Positions 1-7,099 of a DNA stretch of 20,895 bases are shown here, piece after piece (within the stretch, counting starts at the first letter, position 1; each line of letters starts with the position of its first letter). Source of the stretch: Zygnema cylindricum. Lineage: Eukaryota > Streptophyta > Zygnematophyceae > Zygnematales > Zygnemataceae. Location of the stretch: contig JBBHKE010000910.1 in assembly GCA_037447655.1 (NCBI GenBank), positions 1 through 20,895 of the forward strand, in the 5' to 3' direction. The position numbers were made by a program, and so were the translations under genes. The notes below the pieces were generated by a model. The model saw only the letters and a list, made by a program, of their open reading frames with translations. It was not told where the DNA came from and did not search any database.

Positions 1-192
1 ACTTTTAGGGTTGCCGATTAGGTCATGCATTTAAATGATACATTTATCATCTGATTATACTTTTGTTTATATGTGATGCATTCATTTATTATTATATATA
101 TGTGTTAATTTTATGTTTGTTTGATATGCATTATTTATGCATTTGTCTAAGGGTTTCTTGTGATTTTCATGTTACCCTAAATGTTATTCATG

Positions 193-284
193 CATCTGTG
201 TATGCATGCTTGCTCCATCTGTGTACGGATGATTGCTCCGCCTGTGTGCGGATGAATGATTACATTTGTGTATGCATGTATGTT
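193..284. repeat. Four degenerate 23-bp tandem units
   Basis: Units begin at about 193, 216, 239 and 264 and share the core TGTGTAYGNATG followed by a TTGCTC-like tail. Units 1 and 2 are most alike. It is a small minisatellite in the AT-rich left part, probably inside LTR A. Confidence 0.6.
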
Positions 285-365
285 AAATGGAGGATGCATT
301 TCAAATGATTCTTCATTGGCTTAGCTTCGCTTAGCTTTTTGCATGATAGTTTGGGTGGCTTCTGC

Positions 366-437
366 GGTCTATTTTAGACCAAAGAACAACACTTTTTGCT
401 AAGGACTCAAGGGAGTCCAGGCTGCACAAGAGTGCAG
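366..437 (+). other. Leader stem-loop trio of element A
   Basis: Three perfect inverted repeats follow one another: GGTCT/AGACC (366-370, 376-380), GGACTC/GAGTCC (403-408, 413-418; loop AAGG) and CTGCAC/GTGCAG (422-427, 432-437; loop AAGA). The same layout occurs in the leaders of B, C and D. In the third stem the third pair is G-C here, A-U in B and U-A in C. The position, after the promoter region and before the primer-binding site, suggests an RNA structure in the genomic transcript. Packaging, dimerisation or control of reverse transcription or translation are inferences. Confidence 0.7.
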
Positions 438-532
438 TTAGACTGTCAATTTGTTTGCTTAGGCAACAGTGGTTGTGGCTAAATTTGGGTTAGTTAAAAA
501 GTATCTAGAGGCTTTATGAATTCTGTAGTCTA

Positions 533-1370
533 ATGGAGGACACAGAATTGCAGGTTATGGGCCCACCCTCTAGGGTGCCCACCTTCTATCGAATTGGGTT
601 CATCTATTGGGAAACCATGATGATGGGGGCTTTGTGTGAAAAATGATACTGGGGTATTGTTGGTGGACAAGTGAAACGTCCACCTCAGCGAACTCCACCA
701 GGGTTTGGTGGAATAAGGTTTTCTGCAGCAACATTTGCTACAGTAGAAAATGCAGACGACGGGGACAACAGTGTGTACAAAAAGGGTAAAGAGAAGGAGA
801 CGCCTCTTACTCGTATTAACTTTAATACCAATGCAACGGAGCCACGACTGTGAAGACCGCGGAGAACGACACCCAAACGTGGGAAGACATCAACATGGCT
901 GCCAAAAACTGCATTCTAAGACACCTCACTCAGGCTTTCGCAACCACTCATCTTCATATTCACAAGGTGGAGGCGTTGTGGGTGAGTTTGGTGGAAATCT
1001 ATAGAGCTGGTACTATTTAGGAGCTCCAGTAGGCCCAACAAAAGTTATGGAATTATACTTGCAAAGGGGGAAAGATGTTAGACTATTGTGATGATATCTC
1101 TTTTTTGTATATGGAGATGGAGAGTGCTTGATAGACAAGTACAATGAAAATGAAAGTCAACACTCTCATCATGAAGTTACCCGACGAGTATGAAAACATA
1201 GTGTACCGAGTACAAGAATTTACTGACAGTTCATAGAAGTGGAATACAGCGGTCCGGATGATAATTGTGCAAGAGAACACAATTAAGATTAGAAGAGGGG
1301 GAAAGAGCATCCAATCTCTAACTTCAAGAGGAAACCGATGGGGGAAGGATCCGAAGAAACCATTGTCATG
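533..1370 (+). pseudogene. Element A gag, N-terminal and middle part, decayed
   Basis: This is a copia-type gag (Retrotran_gag/UBN2-like), which would form the particle shell. It begins at ATG 533 inside the LTR with MEDTELQV, and the next residues, MGPPSRVP, match the other elements here. Alignment by eye to the gags of B and C shows a TGA at 644-646 at an Arg position and a frame change near 845. Further stops stand where the relatives have Gln or Arg (for example TAG in the stretch matching TIQQQ, and tandem TGA-TAG in the stretch matching SARKRE). The similarity continues through NTLIMKLPDEYENIV and IKIRRGGKSIQ, then stops at about 1365-1370, where unrelated DNA begins. The coding sequence resumes near 2755. 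Most lesions look like C-to-T changes. It is non-functional. Confidence 0.85.
553..567 (+). other. Primer-binding site of element A (half-tRNA type)
   Basis: GGTTATGGGCCCACC directly follows the LTR-ending CA with no spacer. It is the exact reverse complement of GGUGGGCCCAUAACC, which is nt 25-39 of plant initiator tRNA-Met as I recall it. Drosophila copia primes from the same tRNA position. There is no TGGTATCAGAGC (tRNA 3'-end) site at this position. It also encodes gag residues V-M-G-P-P. Confidence 0.8.
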
Positions 1371-1466
1371 CCGCATCTCGTCGGCCACTTTCCTTGTTTT
1401 TTTTTTGGTTTTAGGACAAGCAGCCGCCACACTAATTTGTATTTATGTGTTACTTGGGTTATGCAG

Positions 1467-1611
1467 GACCGTACATATTTACATTTCGCGTTCGGGTAAA
1501 CCCTACATATTTACATCGCTGTACGCGTCGACCGTGCCTATTTATTTTTCGTCGTAAATTTTGCCGACGACGTATTGTCGCGTCTGCGTCGACCGTACAT
1601 ATTCATCTTTC
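1467..1611. repeat. CG-rich degenerate tandem repeat
   Basis: The core GACCGTACATATTTACAT recurs with variation at about 1467, 1499, 1529 and 1590. Spacings are about 30 bp, then about 60 bp as if one unit had decayed. It is interleaved with CGTCG/GACGACG motifs. A further partial copy may lie near 1637. Confidence 0.5.
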
Positions 1612-2550
1612 CCATAATATCGGCCGACGACGAAGTTGACCGTTCGCGTCTGTACTTACAATGTTACCGAGATTGTTTCGCACAAAAGATCATCTTGGCC
1701 GTCGACGTAGAAATATACAATTTTCGAAGTATAACATCTGGACCGTTGACGCGATGTACAGACAAGCCGACAGTCAGTTTTGACGACGCGACGCGATTGG
1801 ACCATTTTAAGTCGTCAACCATTTGGAGGTTCAAGTGTTCACACGTAGATAGGAAGGATTTTAATCCGTAGGTTATAGATTTTGTAACGTAGGGCATAGG
1901 ATTCGGGCCGCCTATTGGCTGAATCCAAACTAGACGCAAATACTTACATAGCACGTTGTACTCTTATTGGCTTGTTTTCGCTAGGCGTAGGCCTTGGTAC
2001 TTAGTTGATTTTAGATCATTTGCTGCATACAATTTTCAAGTGCAAGAATTATTATTTTCAGGATTGAAGATTTTTTGCAGCCATCTTTTTCATTGTAAAA
2101 TTGTCCAGACAGCTTAGAGGCGATTTTCTGCCTTAGCGTGAACCGTCTAATTTCTATTACATTATCAATCTCTTGTAAAGCCTTACATATTAATCTATAC
2201 GGCTTCGGACAAGACATACACGGTTTCCCTTCACCTATTTTCATCCGTTTGAGTGGATTTCGATCGCGTCCTCATATCACAAGCTTTTTTTCATGGTTGT
2301 GACTGAACTTTAATTAGTGTGGAAGTTGCATGTTGGGAATATTATTATGTTGTTTTTTTTTTCTTGTGATTGTGTATTTATTTCTATTTGACTTATGCGT
2401 ATCTTTTGAGTTTGGTTATCTCAAACCTCATAAGTGTTTTGCATATTGTCGTTTTCAATTTTTGTTTTCCGTCTCGGTTGTTTCTATTTTGATTTATATT
2501 CTTTCAGTCTAAATTCAGATTTTCTTCGATAGAATAACTACTGCAAGGAA

Positions 2551-2558
2551 TATAAATA
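2551..2558 (+). promoter_or_regulatory. TATA-box-like element with downstream pyrimidine patch
   Basis: TATAAATA (2551-2558) is a good match to the plant core promoter. About 30 bp downstream is TTCATCCATCAGC, which could hold a start site, and a CT-rich patch follows at about 2598-2616. If active it would read rightward into the antisense-free gag remnant of A. No gene is visible behind it. Activity is inferred from sequence only. Confidence 0.35.
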
Positions 2559-2754
2559 GACCGTGGGACCTAGTATTCATCCATCAGCTAGTTGTTCACC
2601 TTTCTTTTTCTTCCACCTTGTCTTGTTGTTATCTATCCATTTTCACTTTGTGTGTTATTTAAATCACGATGTCTTGTTATCATTTAGGTTTAATTGGAGC
2701 AAAGCTGATGATATTGTATGCATCTTCACGTTATATGACACATGCACAACACCG

Positions 2755-3042
2755 TACAAAGGAGAGAGAGATCAATCTGGAGGACCGAGACCCCCAAAGG
2801 GTCTTTGTCACTTTTGCAAAATTCGGGACACTTCATAGCAGATTGTGTCAAGCTGTTAGAGCTGAGGCTCCAAGAGAACCGTGGTTGGGGTTCTTCCGGA
2901 GGGAAGAAGAAGGCACTTGTGGTCACAAAATTGAAAGGAGAGACCAAAGACGAGTCCTCTAAGGAGGAGGATAGGGAGCTTCTTTTTGACGAGACTTTGG
3001 AGGAGAAAGAGATCCCTCGGAAACAGAAGTGTGCTCTTTGAG
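2755..3042 (+). pseudogene. Element A gag, C-terminal part with broken zinc knuckle
   Basis: Homology to the B gag resumes with PPKGLCHFCK. The CCHC zinc knuckle (C-X2-C-X4-H-X4-C, nucleic-acid binding) is split by a frameshift: the first two Cys lie in one frame, while GHFIADC lies in the next. The latter frame then runs through LRLQENRGWG, KKKALVV and an acidic Glu/Asp-rich stretch to KQKCAL and a stop at about 3039-3041. The protease active site that follows in relatives (IIDSGAS) is missing, because the LTR of element E begins at 3043. Together with 533-1370 this is one decayed gag. Confidence 0.85.
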
Positions 3043-3176
3043 TGTTGAAGGTCATGGGCATTAAGACTCGGCTGTGATCCACTCCCACTAGGAGTCACAC
3101 TTGCACCACCAGGAGCACGTGGAGCACTAGGGCTAATAGGAGCACTTGCAATAGGAGCTGAGCCATTATCAGACAT
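3043..3176 (-). pseudogene. Element E gag N-terminus encoded within the LTR
   Basis: An ATG at 3176 opens a frame beginning MSDNGSAPIASAP, rich in Ser, Ala, Pro and Gly, that runs to ...NAHDLQ and the last two LTR bases CA. That is 44 codons plus 2 nt, the same end phase as the gag starts in A, B, C and F. This makes it likely to be the LTR-encoded start of a gag; in a 5' LTR the next base G would complete a Gln codon. Here the copy is in a 3' LTR, so it runs into antisense A gag and encodes nothing useful. The family assignment rests on position and phase, not on sequence similarity. Confidence 0.6.
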
Positions 3177-3418
3177 GTTAGCGGAAGCAAACCCAAAGAG
3201 AAATGCCTAGAAGACTAGATCTATAGTGTAAGATATGTAACACCAAACGAAAGAGGTATTTCAACCAAACAAACATGTACTACAATCAAATTAGAGACAA
3301 TAGAACATAAAACACCTTAAACTGCACTCAGTGCTCTCATTTCCTTAATTCTTGTGTAGAATGTACATTCTGTATTAAATTGATCAATCATAATTGAACT
3401 AAATACTCAAAAGGTCTC

Positions 3419-3475
3419 GAAAACATCTAAAAGATCTAAAAAAACATCTAAAAGATCTAGAAAACATCAAAAAAC
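3419..3475. repeat. 20-21-bp tandem repeat in LTR E
   Basis: There are two and a half units of GAAAACATCTAAAAGATCTA (3419-3438, 3439-3459, partial from 3460). Each unit holds the palindrome AGATCT. Confidence 0.75.
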
Positions 3476-3754
3476 GTATGTACATGGTTCACTAGACACC
3501 CTACTGACAAAAATCTAAGTGTTTGGACCAGAATTGTCCACTAACAATATCTATACCCTAAAAATCCGGATGATTCTTATCACGTCTACATTCATTGGCG
3601 GCCCTACACACTAATTAACTTAAAGATATCAATTCGTGTAGATACTACAAAATATCTACAATAAATTTGGTCAATATTGAACAGTTGGTATTCTAAAAAT
3701 ATTCTAAGTCCTAGACTCAAATTTCTAAGACTTACTAAATCTTACTTTTCAATA

Positions 3755-3787
3755 CTCCCCTTAAGCTTTAGAAGACTTACTCACTTA
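3755..3787 (-). other. Polypurine tract and last internal bases of element E
   Basis: The minus strand reads AAAGCTTAAGGGGAG directly before the LTR start, a typical copia plus-strand primer (compare AAAGCTTTGGGGGAG in element F). Only 33 bp of the E internal region remain before the end of the element B LTR at 3788. Confidence 0.7.
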
Positions 3788-3912
3788 TGTAATTCTGTGA
3801 CCTCCATTGGTACACAGAATGTCCAGCTTATGTGAAACCTCTAGGATAGTATATGCACTTTTGACTTTCATAATGAATAAGTCCCACCCTGGGACGCAAA
3901 ATCTCTGACCAA

Positions 3913-3984
3913 CTACACCCTTGTGTAGCTTGGACTCCCCTGAGTCCGCAGCAAAAAGAATCGTTGAATTTGCTCACCTGAGCA
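3913..3984 (-). other. Leader stem-loop trio of B 3' LTR
   Basis: There are three perfect inverted repeats: TGCTCA/TGAGCA (3971-3976, 3979-3984), GGACTC/GAGTCC (3932-3937, 3942-3947) and CTACAC/GTGTAG (3913-3918, 3923-3928). In transcript sense the loops of the last two are AAGG. A conserved GATTCTTTTTGC-type spacer separates the first from the second. Confidence 0.7.
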
Positions 3985-4124
3985 TTAAGTTATGGCTGAC
4001 CAAAGTTGGTTTATAAATACAGGTGCTCTCTAGGAGAGATGCTGAAAACAGAAAAATATTCTAAGTCCTAAGCTACCTCTCTAAACCTATCTCTAAGGTA
4101 CTAGACCAATCATATTATTGTAAA

Positions 4125-4161
4125 GTACAAGAAGGTACAGGTACCGCTGTACTTCTTGTAC
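4125..4161. other. GTAC-rich hairpin in B 3' LTR
   Basis: The arms GTACAAGAAGGTACAG (4125-4140) and CTGTACTTCTTGTAC (4147-4161) pair completely except for one bulged base, around a 6-nt loop GTACCG. In LTR order it sits between the G-box and the TATA-like site, so it could be a factor-binding palindrome rather than an RNA structure. Confidence 0.6.
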
Positions 4162-4253
4162 GGCCATAGTACGGCATGGCCGATCCGCTGACGCGTGTCA
4201 GTTCCGGAGCCGTAGTTGCTCCTCCCGTAATGTCCGTTGTCCAACCATATGTT

Positions 4254-4263
4254 GCCACGTGTC
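4254..4263. promoter_or_regulatory. G-box/ABRE-like motif in B 3' LTR
   Basis: GCCACGTGTC contains the palindromic G-box CACGTG with the flank of an ABA-response element (bZIP or bHLH binding). The same ten bases recur in the B 5' LTR (6546-6555) and LTR C (8335-8344). In LTR D the matching place reads GCCACATGG, with the core lost. Confidence 0.55.
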
Positions 4264-4514
4264 ATCCGCCGACATCTGCCCCGCAAACCGCCAAATGTCT
4301 ATTCCAGTATTCCGGCCCCACTGTGAGTCGTTCGATCTAGACATTTTAATTTCATCCGTCAAAATTAAATGTTAATTCGTAATTTTCGTGCGGTCCCGAA
4401 TTCGTGCGACGCGGTATGTTTCCATGCATAAATCGTTCCGTAACTTGTTAAATGAAATGTTCGGCGCTGTATGACTTTAAATTATTATCGCGCCATGTAC
4501 ATGTATCGAATCTT

Positions 4515-4584
4515 CAAGCCTTACTAGATAAGGCGTACGGTTGATCCGTACGGTGATCATTCAGAGGTCACTGGGTCAATTCTC
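4515..4584 (+). other. tRNA-like segment antisense to B 3' LTR
   Basis: AAGCCTTACTAGATAAGGCG resembles the D-arm/A-box of plant tRNA-Arg (GGATAAGGCG), followed by an anticodon-like arm CGTACGG...CCGTACG and a decayed B-box GGGTCAATTCTC at 4573-4584. Spacing is tRNA- or SINE-like. The copies in C and D keep better B-boxes. It is probably a SINE- or tRNA-derived relic carried in the LTR. Confidence 0.45.
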
Positions 4585-4754
4585 ACAAGGTGCAGTAATA
4601 TATTTTGCAAAGAAAAACTGCCCTGAATGATCTGCCTGTCTCCTTTAGCAGCAGCAGGCAGCCATGGCTTTATACAGGTCCTCAGTGACTACGACAAGTA
4701 TGAGGGATGTAGTAAGTCCATAAGAGAGACTACAAAATACCTCCATTTTCAACA

Positions 4755-4766
4755 CTCCCCTTATTT
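4755..4766 (-). other. Polypurine tract of element B
   Basis: The minus strand reads AAATAAGGGGAG directly before the LTR start TGTTG, as expected for the plus-strand primer. Confidence 0.75.
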
Positions 4767-4767
4767 T

Positions 4768-4870
4768 CTAGTCTATCTTTTGTTTCAGTCCACACTTCTC
4801 CCTATATAATATCAATTTAGGGGAAGGGACCGGTTTAGTCATCATATTTGCGACCTTCTCTCCATTTGGT
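4768..4870 (-). pseudogene. Element B pol remnant: RNase H C-terminus
   Basis: In one minus-strand frame the region reads VANMMTKPVPSPKLI then REKCGLKQKID and a stop at 4768-4770. This matches the end of RNase H in D (MIAHMMSKSVPSPTLI) and F (MVADMMTKPLPAP). It follows the gag/protease start within tens of bases, so integrase, RT and most of RNase H are deleted. The join lies at about 4855-4885 and puts the two parts in different frames. Confidence 0.8.
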
Positions 4871-6100
4871 TTATATTCCAAACAATGGTTTTTCTCTACA
4901 CATATGCATAGAGGCTCCTGAATCAATGATCCATCCTTCTTCAGGAGCTTCTTTCACTCCACCGAAAGCACACTTTTGCCTCCTTGGAATCTCCGGCTCA
5001 CCTTTCACCTCCAACTCCTCGTTGAGGAGAAGTTCTCCATCGTCATTATCGGTATCCTCTCCCACGACTTGTGTTGCAACGAACGCCTTCTTTTTCTTTC
5101 CGGCCAGTTTTCCAATTGATTCCTCCTTCAATCTCAGCTCCGTCAACTTAGTGCACTCTGCCATGTAGTGTCCCGGCTTCTTACAAAAATGGCAAAGCCC
5201 CTTCGGAGCCCTAGATCCACACCCGTCATGGTTTCCTCTTCCTCCTCCACCAAAGTTCCCATAAGGTTGCTTGGAATCCTTACCCCCCCAGTTAGTGCCA
5301 CCAGCCAATGCCTGAACACTCTTTCCTCCTCTTCGAATCTCAATTGTGCTTTCCCAAACCAAAATCATTCCCACAACGGAGTTCCAGATCCATCGATGAT
5401 CTAGCAAATCCCGAACCCTGTTAACAATGTTTTCATAATCATCTGGGAGTTTCATCAACAAAGTATTCACCTTCTCCTTCTCGGTCTCCCTTTTCCTTGC
5501 ACTCTCCAACTCCATAAATAACCCAGCCAAGTCATTACAAAAATCTAACATCTTTCCCCTTTTGTATACATATGCTTGTACCTTCTGATCTGCCAGCTTC
5601 TGCTGCTGAATTGTACCACTCTTGTAAATGTTGACAAGAGCCTCCCACAACTCGTTTGCCTTGTCAACATGAAGATGAGGTGTAGCCACTGCCTAGGTGA
5701 GACGCCCGAGAATAAAATGAGTCGCCACGGTATTGTTGAAATCCCATATTTCACTATCATTAGCCTCGGTTTTCTGAACATCTGCTATCGAAACCGATTC
5801 AGTAGGCATCGGTGTGAGTTTCTCCTTCCATTTCTCCTTCTCTATGTCCGACACGATGCTTTCTCCAACATCCTCTACCACCTCTGCCCCCGTAGATCCT
5901 CCTGTGAACCGAGATCCTCCAAACCCTGGTGGAACTCCCAATTTTGCGGATGGCCGACGCACATGACCACTCACAATGCCCCAAAGCCTTTTTTTAAACA
6001 ATGCACCCCTCATCATAGTTTCCCAATAAATGAACCCTGTTCCATTAAAATTTGACACCCTGGAGGGTGGGCCCCTAACCTGTAATTCTGTGACCTCCAT
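4871..6100 (-). pseudogene. Element B gag and start of protease (one nonsense codon)
   Basis: The ATG at 6100 lies 20 nt inside the LTR. The frame reads MEVTELQVRGPPSRV and continues for about 409 codons with one stop: TAG at 5693-5695, where C and A have Gln (LTQ), so a likely CAG-to-TAG change. In order there is a UBN2/Retrotran_gag-like region, a basic Gly-rich stretch, and a CCHC zinc knuckle C-X2-C-X4-H-X4-C (CHFCKKPGHYMAEC, about 5160-5205). A Lys-rich then acidic linker leads to the aspartic-protease active site in WIIDSGASMHMC (about 4900-4935). The frame ends about 10 codons later at the pol deletion. Apart from the one stop, gag is well preserved, better than A. It would supply capsid protein only if the stop were read through. 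Confidence 0.9.
6066..6080 (-). other. Primer-binding site of element B (half-tRNA type)
   Basis: The minus strand reads GGTTAGGGGCCCACC right after the LTR end CA. This is 14 of 15 matches to the complement of initiator tRNA-Met nt 25-39, with one T-to-G change. It also codes V-R-G-P-P of gag. Confidence 0.8.
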
Positions 6101-6205
6101 TGGTACACAGAATGTCCAGCTTATGTGAAGCCTCTAGGATAATATATGCACTTTTGACTTTGACAATGAATAAGTCCCACCCTGGGACGCAAAAATTCTG
6201 ACCGA

Positions 6206-6277
6206 CTACAGCCCTGTGTAGCCTGGACTCCCTTGAGTCTCCTGCAAAAAGAATCAGTGAATTTGCTCACCCGAGCA
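6206..6277 (-). other. Leader stem-loop trio of B 5' LTR
   Basis: The inverted repeats TGCTC/GAGCA (6264-6268, 6273-6277), GGACTC/GAGTCT (6225-6230, 6235-6240) and CTACAG/GTGTAG (6206-6211, 6216-6221) are each kept with at most one unpaired position. The spacing is as in the 3' copy. Confidence 0.65.
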
Positions 6278-6416
6278 TTAAGTTATCAATGGTCAAAGAT
6301 GACCTATTTGTATAGATGCTCTCTGGGAGAGAGGCTGAAACTCAAAAATATTCTAAGTCCTAAGCTACCTCTCTAAACCTATCTCTAAGATACTAGACCA
6401 ATCATATGATTGTAAA

Positions 6417-6453
6417 ATACAAGAAGGTACAGGTACCGCTGTACTTCTTGTAC
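6417..6453. other. GTAC-rich hairpin in B 5' LTR
   Basis: It is the same hairpin as 4125-4161, with one outer base changed (ATACAAGAAGGTACAG pairs with CTGTACTTCTTGTAC). Confidence 0.55.
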
Positions 6454-6545
6454 GACCATAGTACGGCATGGCCGGTCCGCTGACGCGTGTCAGTTCCAGA
6501 GCCGTTGTTGCTCCTCCCGTAATGTTCGCTGTCCAACCATATGTT

Positions 6546-6555
6546 GCCACGTGTC
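6546..6555. promoter_or_regulatory. G-box/ABRE-like motif in B 5' LTR
   Basis: GCCACGTGTC is identical to the copies at 4254 and 8335. Confidence 0.55.
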
Positions 6556-6761
6556 ATCCGTCGACATCTGCTCCGCAAACCGCCAAATGTCTATTCCGAT
6601 ATTCTGGCCCCACTGTGAGTCGTTCGATCAGATCTAGACATTTTAATTTCGTCCGTCGAAATTAAATGTTAATCCGCAATTTTCGTACAGTCCCGATTTC
6701 GTGCGACGCGGTATGTTTCCATGCATAAATCGTTCCGTAACTTGTTAAATTAAATGTCCGG

Positions 6762-6855
6762 CGCTGTACGACTTTAAATTATTATCGCGCCATATACATG
6801 TATCGAATCGCTGTACAGCTTTAAATCATTATCGCGCCATATACATGTATCGAAT
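6762..6855. repeat. 47-bp tandem duplication in B 5' LTR
   Basis: Units 6762-6808 and 6809-6855 differ at three bases. The 3' LTR has a single copy, so the duplication arose after, or on a different lineage from, the 3' copy. Confidence 0.85.
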
Positions 6856-6859
6856 CTTC

Positions 6860-6928
6860 AAGGCTTACTGGATAAGGAGTACGGCTGGTCTGTACGGTGG
6901 TCATCCAGAGGTCACTGGGTCAATTCTC
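6860..6928 (+). other. tRNA-like segment antisense to B 5' LTR
   Basis: AAGGCTTACTGGATAAGGAG is followed by a degenerate B-box GGGTCAATTCTC (6917-6928). It corresponds to 4515-4584. Confidence 0.4.
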
Positions 6929-7099
6929 ACAAGGTGCAGTAATATATTTTGCAAAGAAAAAACTGCCCTGAATGATCAGCATGTTTTCTTTAGATGCAGT
7001 AGGCAGCCATGGCTTTATAGAGGTCCTCAGTGACTACGACAAGTATGAGGGCTGCAGTAAGTCCATAAGAAAGACTACAAAATACCTCCTTTTTCAACA

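Larger units (their letters stand above)
1..552 (+). mobile_element. Element A: partial 5' LTR of a copia retrotransposon
   Basis: The right end is placed at 552, where the sequence reads GAATTGCA and is followed directly by a primer-binding site and gag. The part from about 340 onward shares its layout with the leaders of LTRs B, C and D: CTTTTTGC followed by the GGACTC-NNNN-GAGTCC hairpin and a third hairpin. The left end lies outside the window, and I cannot show that the AT-rich 1-340 belongs to the same LTR. The gag ATG (533-535) lies inside this LTR. Confident for about 366-552, weaker to the left. Confidence 0.7.
1371..2754. other. ~1.4 kb insert splitting element A gag
   Basis: The gag homology stops near 1365-1370 and resumes near 2755, so this block is foreign to the element. 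The boundaries are good to about 10-15 bp. I could not find a convincing target duplication or terminal inverted repeats, and no ORF here resembles a transposase. The left third is rich in CG dinucleotides (GTCGAC, GACGACG) and holds degenerate tandem repeats. The right third is AT-rich, with a TATA-box-like site at 2551 and a pyrimidine-rich stretch after it. It could be a non-autonomous transposon, a solo LTR of another family, or captured host DNA with a promoter. Confidence 0.6.
3043..3754 (-). mobile_element. Element E: 3' LTR (712 bp) inserted into A gag
   Basis: Read on the minus strand it starts TATTGAAAAG (probably a mutated TGTTG) just after a polypurine tract AAGGGGAG, and ends CTTCAACA at 3043. 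The other LTRs here start TGTTG after GGGGAG and end CA, so the ends are well placed. Downstream of the CA end lies the broken A gag, as expected of an insertion. The 5 bp next to it are TTGAG (3038-3042). The partner duplication is not present because the rest of E is missing. It includes 44 codons of gag and a short repeat of ATCTAAAAGATCT units. Confidence 0.75.
3788..4754 (-). repeat. Element B 3' LTR (967 bp)
   Basis: On the minus strand it starts TGTTGAAAATGG after AATAAGGGGAG and ends GAATTACA at 3788. It holds, in transcription order, an antisense tRNA-like segment (4515-4584), a G-box (4254-4263), a GTAC-rich hairpin (4125-4161), a TATA-like TATTTATAAA (4010-4019), the leader stem-loop trio (3913-3984) and a gag ATG at 3807. 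It is 52 bp shorter than the 5' copy, fully explained by a 47-bp duplication and a 5-bp indel in the latter. Base substitutions between the two are frequent, for example around 3860-4040, so they are not recent twins. Confidence 0.85.
3788..7099 (-). mobile_element. Element B: LTR element with gag and deleted pol
   Basis: Two same-family LTRs in the same orientation (6081-7099 as 5', 3788-4754 as 3') flank a 1.3-kb internal region. It holds a primer-binding site, gag with a zinc knuckle and the start of protease, then, after a deletion, the last codons of RNase H and a polypurine tract. Integrase and RT are absent. The flanking 5-mers (ACTTA at 3783-3787 and AACTC at 7100-7104) do not match, and the outer neighbours are two different elements (E and C). 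So either the flanks were rearranged or the LTR pair arose by recombination. Its structure is that of a non-autonomous gag-carrying derivative. Confidence 0.8.
6081..7099 (-). repeat. Element B 5' LTR (1019 bp)
   Basis: It starts TGTTGAAAAAGG at 7099 on the minus strand, directly against the interrupted gag of element C, and ends GAATTACA at 6081. It shares all modules of the 3' LTR. It differs by a 47-bp tandem duplication (6762-6855), a 5-bp insertion near 6630 and many substitutions. Confidence 0.85.

Noticed and set aside
63-308. 81-codon open frame at the left edge
   Set aside because: Low-complexity AT-rich sequence crossing a minisatellite, with no domain.
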